Source: Agrypnia vestita
Lineage: Eukaryota; Arthropoda; Insecta; Trichoptera; Phryganeidae
Reading direction: 5' to 3'
DNA: 64,000 nucleotides
Assembly: GCA_016648135.1 (NCBI GenBank)
Contig: JADDOH010024954.1
Span: 1-64,000 of the forward strand
The notes under the pieces were generated by a model. That model did no database searches and was not told the DNA's origin. It worked only from the letters and a program-made list of their open reading frames with translations. Position numbers and translations under genes: made by a program. Every line of letters starts with the position of its first letter. The stretch's first letter is position 1. Positions 57,761 through 64,000 of this stretch are shown in pieces.

Positions 57761-60700
57761 TTAGTTCATGTCCCTTCTCTCATTTACTAAGTACTGCGCT
57801 ACTTCATTGTGTCCCCGAGCTGCTGCCATGCGCCGCGCGCCCTCTATATCCGAGTTAAATCCCCCTCCCGTCTCCACTAGCCACCGCACTACCGGGAGGT
57901 GTCCCCACCTGGCTGCCAGGTGCAGTGCAGTATTGCAATCCTTGTCAGCCGAGTGAATATCCCCTCCCTTCTCCACTAAATACTGGAGCACAGGGAGGTG
58001 TCCCCCCCTGGCTGCCAGGTGCAGTGCAGTATTGCAATCCTTGTCAGCCGAGTGAATATCCCCTCCCTTCTCCACTAAATACTGGAGCACAGGGAGGTGT
58101 CCCCCCCTGGCTGCCAGGTGCAGTGCAGTATTGCAATCCTTGTCAGCCGAGTGAATATCCCCTCCCTTCTCCACTAAATACTGCAGCACAGGGAGGTGTC
58201 CCTTCCTGGCTGCCAGGTGCAGTGCAGTATAGCCATACTTATCAGCCCAGTGAATATCCCCTCCCTTCTCCACTAAATACTGGAGCACAGGGAGGTGTCC
58301 CCCCCTGGCTGCCAGGTGCAGTGCAGTATTGCAATCCTTGTCAGCCGAGTGAATATCCCCTCCCTTCTCCACTAAATACTGGAGCACAGGGAGGTGTCCC
58401 CGCCGGACTGCCAGGTGCAGTGCAGTATGGCCAATATTTTTATTCGAGTGAATATCCACTCCCTTCTCCACTAAATACTGGAGCACAGGGAGGTGTCCCT
58501 GACTGGCTGCACTGCCCACTGCATTACGGAGTCCCACGTCGCGAGCCTCTGTGAAGTTGATTAAGCCGCTGCGGTGTCGCTCTGTCCCCAAGATACCGAT
58601 CAGCAGTTCTGCAATGGCTTCATTATTTTCCATGACCGCCACGTGAAGTGCTTTGTATACATCAAGACCATACACTGATGATGATGATTTATCATAATCA
58701 TCATCAAAGCATGTTCCTGATGTTTTAATCCAAACTGTTCTGATATGCGAGTCGATTTGCTCGCGTGCATTGTCAGGCGTAGTCTGAGTTTTAAAGAAAT
58801 TGTTCAGAAACATTCTGATGACTACGTTAGAAGGCTGCAGCAAGATATTTGACAGTAAGAAATTCAACACGGGGGCCCAACCGTGCCAACGAGTATTGTT
58901 ACCGAGCCAACTGACAATGAGGTCTGCGCAGAAGTACTCCGCCAGCGTGCGGTGGAGGAACTCGGCGGCCCTCCCGTCTCCGCCCGACTGGACCAGCCCG
59001 ACTCGGCACAGCTCGGCTCCTCCCAAGTCCCTCTCAGAGTCCTCCCAGATTACTTCCGCAAAATCGGGGAAGAGTGTTTGAAGGCTTAGCTTTCTGTGAT
59101 ATTTTGTAAATTTATCGACGGTTAATCTGTAAATCAGGTCTTTTTCATCGACATTCATTCCAATTTTTTCCTTACAGAAAATATTGAATTTTATTTTAAT
59201 AAATTTCTCGTATAAATTAAATGCACTTTCCACTATAAAGGCATTTTCCAATTCAGTTTGTGATGTGATGAGGACCTCGACCCGCTGCAGGAACACCTCC
59301 GCCAGCATCCGCAACTGTAAAGGCACCCCCATGAAGTTCTGGACGTCTCCCCCGAGATGGTTATTGGCTTCAGTCAGCAGAGCTAGCGCGCACTGCTCGA
59401 GCTTCTCGTCCTCGCTGCTTCCCGGCCCCAGCAGGAGGATCGAGCGCCAGAACTTCCGGAGATAGTCCCGCTGTTGCTGTTCTATAATATTTTTGAATGT
59501 CATAGCAAACGTCGATAAACCATCCTCGAGCGATTCTCTGTCATTAAAACGGGTGGTCACCCATATTTTGGCCGTGGTTTTGTCTTTGAAATATTTTAAA
59601 ATATCTAAAATGTTTTTCTTGGAGGGCATATCTTTCACTTCGTCAAAACCATCGAACAGAATACAAGGCTGCCTCGCGCATTTATGATGCAAACAGAATT
59701 GCAATAGTCCTCGCGGCAAACTGCCTTCGATTAGATCTTCTATTAGTTGGTACTCATAGCTCTCCGTCAGTTCGGTTGGTACACTGCCAGAGGGAATTTT
59801 AAATTCCTTGAGGTTTTTGAAAATGATCCAGGCGCTACCCAACCGTCGGGCCACGCTCGCCAGGCTGGTGGACTTGCCCATCCCAGGCTCGGCCGCGATG
59901 ATCACCACGTCCTGCCCCGAGGCGCCCAGCTGCTCCTCAGTGACCTCGTGCGCGGTGTCGGGAAGCACGTGTGGGCGCAGACCTTCCAGCGACCCCAGCG
60001 ACCATTGCCACACAAATTGCTCGCCGTTCTCTTCGAGCTTCAGCAAGTGTACTGGCTTTTCGTAATTTATAAATAAATATTTTATAATACTGTCAACTTC
60101 CTCGTCGGATTGCGCTGTGTGGATGGTTTCATTATTCATAAATGTGTCGCTCTCTGTTTCGGGTAACGCTAAGGACTGCACGAGACTCTGTTTGCTCGGT
60201 GCGCCTTGGAAAATATATATGTTGTCTTTCTTCCTCAGCGCCGCAAAGTCTTTTAATTGAAAAACGAATTGGCTATGGAAACGCCTTGCCATATAATAGC
60301 TTTTATTGAAGATCTGTTTAACGGTCGCAGCTGCAGGAGCGTGGTTCGCTTCGAGTCGATACACTATTTCCTCTGGATGAGCTAACACGGCCTGCTTGAA
60401 GGCCTCCTCCCCCTGTCCTGCGGCCGGGCCCCAGACGATGCCGGCCGCCCCCGAGCTGCCCCCCAAGAGCTCTCTCAGCCCGTCCTGCCGCTCGCCGCTG
60501 ACCACCAGCAGGACACCCGACGACGCGATTCTCACCAAGCTCTTTATGTCAACTTCCCTATTTACTGTGACATAGTTTGCACCACTTTCAATAAAATTTT
60601 CGCGTGAGTTCTTAACTTGTATTACATATTTATCGCTTCTGAGAATATTTTTGAGATCAGTTGAATTTATTAATTTATCTATCTCCGATGAAAAATTGTC

Positions 60701-62602
60701 AAAATTATCCTCTCCTAAGAAATCTGCTATGCTCGAAATTGTACCTCCAATGTCCAATATTTTCTTTTTGAAAAGTTTCTTTTTAGAGTCTGGCGTCAGC
60801 TGCGAAGATTCAAAAGAACTTTCACCAACGCGCACGTACAGATTATTGAAACTTAATTCAGATTTCGGATCAGTCACAAAGATAACTTTCTTTTTGATGT
60901 TACGAAGAAAGGGTATAAATATATGTTCACTTCCAACGCCTCCGGATATATCCGTCGAGGCACAATCAATCACCAATAAATTATCGTTGATAAAATCATC
61001 ATCTGGGAGGTTTTTTATGTCAACAGCTTCATGTAAGATGCTCATATCTTTCCACTGTAGGAATGTTTGACATCCGTGATCTACGTACGTTTCTAAATCT
61101 GAGGGCGGCCCCCGCAGCTGACGACTGACACTGGACAGCCGGAGCATTTCCAGATCGCGGTCTTCTGTCTTAATTTGCATGATTCGGTGTTCAGATCTCA
61201 AAAACGCTTCAAGCTCAATACTGTCTGTAAGTGTAAGGATATTTTCTGGCAAGGAGTTGAGGCATTTTTGGTTTATGATGGAGTACATCATTTTGGGTAT
61301 TTCCCGGCTCTGCTGGTCCACCGCAGCCATCAGCTCTGCGCAGAACCAGCGCACCAACAGTTTAACCCGCCTGACCACCTTATTCAAGTCCTCATAGCGG
61401 GCACAAGTTATTAAACGATTTCTCATGTCGATTAAAAAATCTACAAATAAATCATCGCACTCTCCCAAGTTGTGCTCGGTAATAAAACTTTGTATCGTAT
61501 TAGTCTTCACATTTTCCCTTTTAAAAATTACCCAAAAATCGAGCAATTTCAACTCTTCCTCCGAGAACATTCCCAGACAGGCGGAGTTGTCTGATGTAGT
61601 TTTGTATCGCATACCGCAATTGTCGCTTTGCTCAGGGTCCAGGGGATACTCATCCGCGTTCGACACTTTGTAGTGAAAAAAATCATACTCTGTCATATTC
61701 TTGCTGCAGGGCCAGTCCTCTATTTTGATAATTTCTCTTTTGTCTGCAAATGCTCTCACTAAGTTGCTTATTCTATGGGTTTCAAGATCATATTGTGAAA
61801 AATTGCGCTGTAAAACGTTAAAACTTGCCACATCAATTTTTACCTGGTAGATACTACCCACGTGCAAGCCGAAAGTATTTATCCTATTGGGCGCTGACAG
61901 GTAGTTGGATATATCCAACGCTTCAATGGATACCGTTCTCCGGTACCTGACATCGTGAGTATCAATGATTTCTTCCAACATGCCCTTGCAGCCGGGACTC
62001 TCAAAACCTACGACGTGTGCGTGGAGGCCGTTCTGCTGGTTGCAGTTCTTTGTGAACTTTCCGCCCTCCGCTTGTAGAAACTTTACACTGAAGCCGGTGA
62101 TCTGGGCCAGCCAGCCGCCCAGGGAGTGCCCCGTGATCGACAAATGAAAGCGAAAGCCGTCTCGTTTGTTAGCTTCATCAATTGCGCGCTTCACCTTTTC
62201 AGCAAACGTCGCTGCGGAACTCATTCGAGGTGAATAATTTTTGAAAATTACTCCACTCAAATTGGTCCACACGGCTCCCAGATCACTTGTTCCCCTGTGG
62301 GCCAGGACCACCTGCTGCCGGGAGGGGCTAAAGAACGCGGCCCCGAAGTAGCCGTTGTTCTTATCATTGTTGTACGCGGTCGTCAATAGCTTCCAGTCAT
62401 CTGATTGAAGTTCTTGAGGGAGTTCATCTGTCATCTCGCTGTACACGGCCGAAGCGAAGTGCGCCAGCTCGGCAGGACTGGGGTACGGGGCCGACATGAC
62501 GTCATTATCCAGTATCCCGTTTTTCGGATCGTAAGGTGGACAGCTTACCAGTGTACTTAGAAGATCCACACAGCTGTACTTAATCTTGGAATCCACCTCC
62601 AT
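57761..62602 (-). CDS. lipase-NACHT-ankyrin STAND protein (NLR-like), about 1613 aa
   Basis: Predicted cytosolic: no signal peptide or membrane segment. The class-3 lipase-like domain (about 30-260) has AHRGTSD (101-107), the nucleophile elbow GHSLGGWLAQ (Ser160), FESPG (200-204) and candidate acid/base Asp230 and His247. Residues about 270-880 match nothing I can name. The NACHT module follows: Walker A AEPGMGKST (904-912, Lys910), Walker B ILFDGFDEV (981-989), WVTTRF (Arg1018), GVPLQL and FLHRTLAEYF (1215-1224). About eight ankyrin repeats (about 1315-1610) end the protein, six nearly identical. The start is the first in-frame ATG after a 3' splice site, in ATCATGG context. The expected mechanism, by analogy with STAND proteins, is that ankyrins sense or hold, NACHT oligomerises on ATP, and the lipase is the effector. 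The real substrate and trigger are unknown. Confidence 0.88.
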   Translation of the reverse strand: MEVDSKIKYSCVDLLSTLVSCPPYDPKNGILDNDVMSAPYPSPAELAHFASAVYSEMTDELPQELQSDDWKLLTTAYNNDKNNGYFGAAFFSPSRQQVVLAHRGTSDLGAVWTNLSGVIFKNYSPRMSSAATFAEKVKRAIDEANKRDGFRFHLSITGHSLGGWLAQITGFSVKFLQAEGGKFTKNCNQQNGLHAHVVGFESPGCKGMLEEIIDTHDVRYRRTVSIEALDISNYLSAPNRINTFGLHVGSIYQVKIDVASFNVLQRNFSQYDLETHRISNLVRAFADKREIIKIEDWPCSKNMTEYDFFHYKVSNADEYPLDPEQSDNCGMRYKTTSDNSACLGMFSEEELKLLDFWVIFKRENVKTNTIQSFITEHNLGECDDLFVDFLIDMRNRLITCARYEDLNKVVRRVKLLVRWFCAELMAAVDQQSREIPKMMYSIINQKCLNSLPENILTLTDSIELEAFLRSEHRIMQIKTEDRDLEMLRLSSVSRQLRGPPSDLETYVDHGCQTFLQWKDMSILHEAVDIKNLPDDDFINDNLLVIDCASTDISGGVGSEHIFIPFLRNIKKKVIFVTDPKSELSFNNLYVRVGESSFESSQLTPDSKKKLFKKKILDIGGTISSIADFLGEDNFDNFSSEIDKLINSTDLKNILRSDKYVIQVKNSRENFIESGANYVTVNREVDIKSLVRIASSGVLLVVSGERQDGLRELLGGSSGAAGIVWGPAAGQGEEAFKQAVLAHPEEIVYRLEANHAPAAATVKQIFNKSYYMARRFHSQFVFQLKDFAALRKKDNIYIFQGAPSKQSLVQSLALPETESDTFMNNETIHTAQSDEEVDSIIKYLFINYEKPVHLLKLEENGEQFVWQWSLGSLEGLRPHVLPDTAHEVTEEQLGASGQDVVIIAAEPGMGKSTSLASVARRLGSAWIIFKNLKEFKIPSGSVPTELTESYEYQLIEDLIEGSLPRGLLQFCLHHKCARQPCILFDGFDEVKDMPSKKNILDILKYFKDKTTAKIWVTTRFNDRESLEDGLSTFAMTFKNIIEQQQRDYLRKFWRSILLLGPGSSEDEKLEQCALALLTEANNHLGGDVQNFMGVPLQLRMLAEVFLQRVEVLITSQTELENAFIVESAFNLYEKFIKIKFNIFCKEKIGMNVDEKDLIYRLTVDKFTKYHRKLSLQTLFPDFAEVIWEDSERDLGGAELCRVGLVQSGGDGRAAEFLHRTLAEYFCADLIVSWLGNNTRWHGWAPVLNFLLSNILLQPSNVVIRMFLNNFFKTQTTPDNAREQIDSHIRTVWIKTSGTCFDDDYDKSSSSVYGLDVYKALHVAVMENNEAIAELLIGILGTERHRSGLINFTEARDVGLRNAVGSAASQGHLPVLQYLVEKGVDIHSNKNIGHTALHLAVRRGHLPVLQYLVEKGGDIHSADKDCNTALHLAARGGHLPVLQYLVEKGGDIHWADKYGYTALHLAARKGHLPVLQYLVEKGGDIHSADKDCNTALHLAARGGHLPVLQYLVEKGGDIHSADKDCNTALHLAARGGHLPVLQYLVEKGGDIHSADKDCNTALHLAARWGHLPVVRWLVETGGGFNSDIEGARRMAAARGHNEVAQYLVNERRDMN
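57925..58556 (-). repeat. 99-bp coding repeats (ankyrin units)
   Basis: Within the gene, 99-bp (33-codon) units follow each other from about 57,961. Units 57,961-58,059, 58,060-58,158 and 58,258-58,356 appear identical or nearly so at DNA level. 58,159-58,257 and 58,357-58,455 differ mainly in the part encoding the DKDCNT and AARGGH loop residues. Confidence 0.92.
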
Positions 62603-62644
62603 GATGTGGGAGCACGGAAGAAGCGGTGTCAGCCGTATCGAGCT

Positions 62645-62670
62645 CTGCAACAAATATTGTAAGTTAGAGA
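62645..62670 (-). promoter_or_regulatory. 3' splice site upstream of the main coding exon
   Basis: Minus strand: TTTCTCTAACTTACAATATT then TGTTGCAG, exon from 62,644. CTAAC is a good branch-point match about 22 nt before the AG. The frame is open back through it but has no ATG before 62,602, so at least one upstream exon (untranslated or coding for a few residues) is likely. Confidence 0.65.
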
Positions 62671-63689
62671 AAGTATTCTTTAGTTAAATTCTTTAAAGTA
62701 AATTTTATTTTTATTTTGTTAATATAATCAAGATAGAAAAACCCCTTCTACTATTGGCCGTAGAAGCCTTTTCCTTACTTATAATTAATATAATTTGTTA
62801 AAAATAATTATATGAAAATATACATTCATTTGTTAGGGTAATTAAAAATGTCTGTATTTATTTATATGTAATAAAATCAGTTTATGAACGAGTAATAACT
62901 ATTGTATTAATTTTTAATGTTTTAATGTTATCTTCTGTTGGCGCATTTATTATAATCTCTTTTTTTAGCTATCACAAACCAATCGTTTAATTTGTACCAC
63001 TTCAAAAACAAATATCAATAATTAAACTAGGTACATTCAATCGTTATCAATTCCATTTATCATCTCCTAAGATATCGTTTTATTGTATTTATATCCATTT
63101 TTAACTAATATGTAAATATCAATTATCACAATCACGCCAAAGAAGTATACCTTCTACCGCGCATACATGAGCACACGCTACTACAATGTTTAATAATATA
63201 ACAGAGTGGCTGGCCACTGTGGCCAATGTGCCGTGCGGTGGTGTGTGCTGCATGTTGGTTGGTGACGTATGTGGTAAATATTGCCGGGGGCGGACAGACA
63301 ATTAGATAATACTCTCCTCTGTGACATTAATCTTCATAAAAATATCAAATTCACTCTCGGACAGTGCCAAGACAAAAGTTTGAACTGTTCGTGTCTATCT
63401 AACGCAGCTGAAGACAGCGAGTGAGGGCTGAGTATCTCCCCCCCCCCTCCCTCTGAGCCGGGATTCCTGCTCGACTCCTCCTCCCGCACAACTAGTGGCC
63501 AGCTTCACCGCCATGCTCAGCCGATTGATTAAATCCTCGCTGATTAATTACACTCGCCAAAATAAAATAATTCAACAATTTCTCTATAAGAATTAACCCA
63601 TGAAAACATAGTTTTCATTATAAATTCTTTTCTGAATAATAATATTTATTATTTTCTGAATAATAATATAAGAATAAAATTTATTATTT
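62671..63689 (-). promoter_or_regulatory. candidate 5' exon/promoter region of the main gene
   Basis: Directly upstream of the main gene. AT-rich up to about 63,110, then GC-richer with a C9 run at 63,440 and several CpG (63,160-63,300, 63,340-63,560). This composition would suit a first exon and promoter. No TATA box, initiator or unique splice donor can be fixed by eye. Confidence 0.3.
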
Positions 63690-63905
63690 TCCACAATAAC
63701 AACCTGAATTTGTTTTTTAGCAATTTTAAATAAAGAGATAAATTATAAAAATTACTTGCGCGAGCATCTGAGATATGTTTGAATAATTGTGTGCGTGTGT
63801 GCATGTGAAACCCCAAATGTACGTAAGGATGCTTTGTCATCGAGTCGATGTGCAAAATTTCAGCTCGATTGAATGACGGAAAGTGTGTCATTTTTACTTC
63901 CAAGA
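63690..63905 (-). repeat. dispersed repeat family E
   Basis: The minus-strand reading TTCAATCGAGCTGAAATTTT, GCACATCGACTCGATGACAA, TACATTTGGGG and TTTTTATAATTTATCTCTTT matches the plus-strand copy at 52,350-52,600. Confidence 0.65.
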
Positions 63906-64000
63906 TTTCTCCACAAAAAATGAAAAGGATTTAAAAATGGATAAGATTGCATTTTAATTGATAAAATATTAAAATAAAAACATTTCAGAATCTTACGCAA

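Noticed and set aside
57925..58554. A 209-codon plus-strand frame with repeated PSEYPLPSPLNTGAQGG
   Set aside because: It is the antisense reading of the 99-bp ankyrin repeats. The 33-codon unit keeps both strands open; there is no independent evidence for a gene.

Overview
This window looks like arthropod, most likely insect, nuclear DNA. It is AT-rich and intron-like, with no bacterial operon structure. It carries a mariner, RTE/CR1/jockey-type LINE fragments, a Penelope-like reverse transcriptase remnant with hammerhead-ribozyme motifs, Helitron-like elements, tRNA-derived SINE heads and an interstitial CCTAA (arthropod telomere-type) array. I cannot resolve the order or species from the sequence alone.

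Only one intact gene can be supported. It lies on the minus strand at about 57.76-62.60 kb and encodes about 1613 residues in one uninterrupted exon: an N-terminal class-3-lipase-like hydrolase (RGT, GHSLGG), about 600 residues of unassigned sequence, a NACHT-type STAND NTPase (Walker A, DGFDE Walker B, TTR sensor-like motif, HRTLAEYF), and about eight ankyrin repeats at the C-terminus. The layout (enzyme effector, NTPase switch, repeat sensor) is that of NLR/STAND immune receptors, and resembles fungal lipase/SesB-NACHT proteins. A good 3' splice site lies 43 nt before the chosen ATG, so a 5' exon is probably missing from the call. A polyadenylation signal lies about 100 nt after the stop.

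Everything else reads as repeats and dead mobile elements. Layout: 1-11 kb holds tandem repeats (nested GAT minisatellite, AAAT tract, a decaying 76-bp satellite, a 108-bp triplicate). 11-12.4 kb holds the CCTAA array and a Helitron-like element with 129-bp internal units. 15.6-20.6 kb holds dispersed repeats. 22.16-25.91 kb is a pogo-like DNA transposon riddled with later insertions, including a 1.27-kb foldback palindrome. 26.5-29.5 kb holds a Helitron-like copy and two SINE copies. 30.3-33.7 kb is a nest: a Penelope-like remnant and LINE-derived sequence split by a mariner. 36.7-43.0 kb is a CpG-retaining block full of local duplications, bracketed by a 64-bp inverted repeat. 44.3-46.0 kb is one LINE inserted in another. 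46.2-53.6 kb is more Helitron-like, SINE-like and LINE debris around a GC-richer, unassigned segment at 48.6-50.2 kb. 54.0-56.17 kb is a complete but dead DNA transposon of a family I cannot name, with 9-10-bp target duplications. 56.4-57.2 kb is a 104-bp hairpin-bearing array just 3' of the lipase-NACHT-ankyrin gene.
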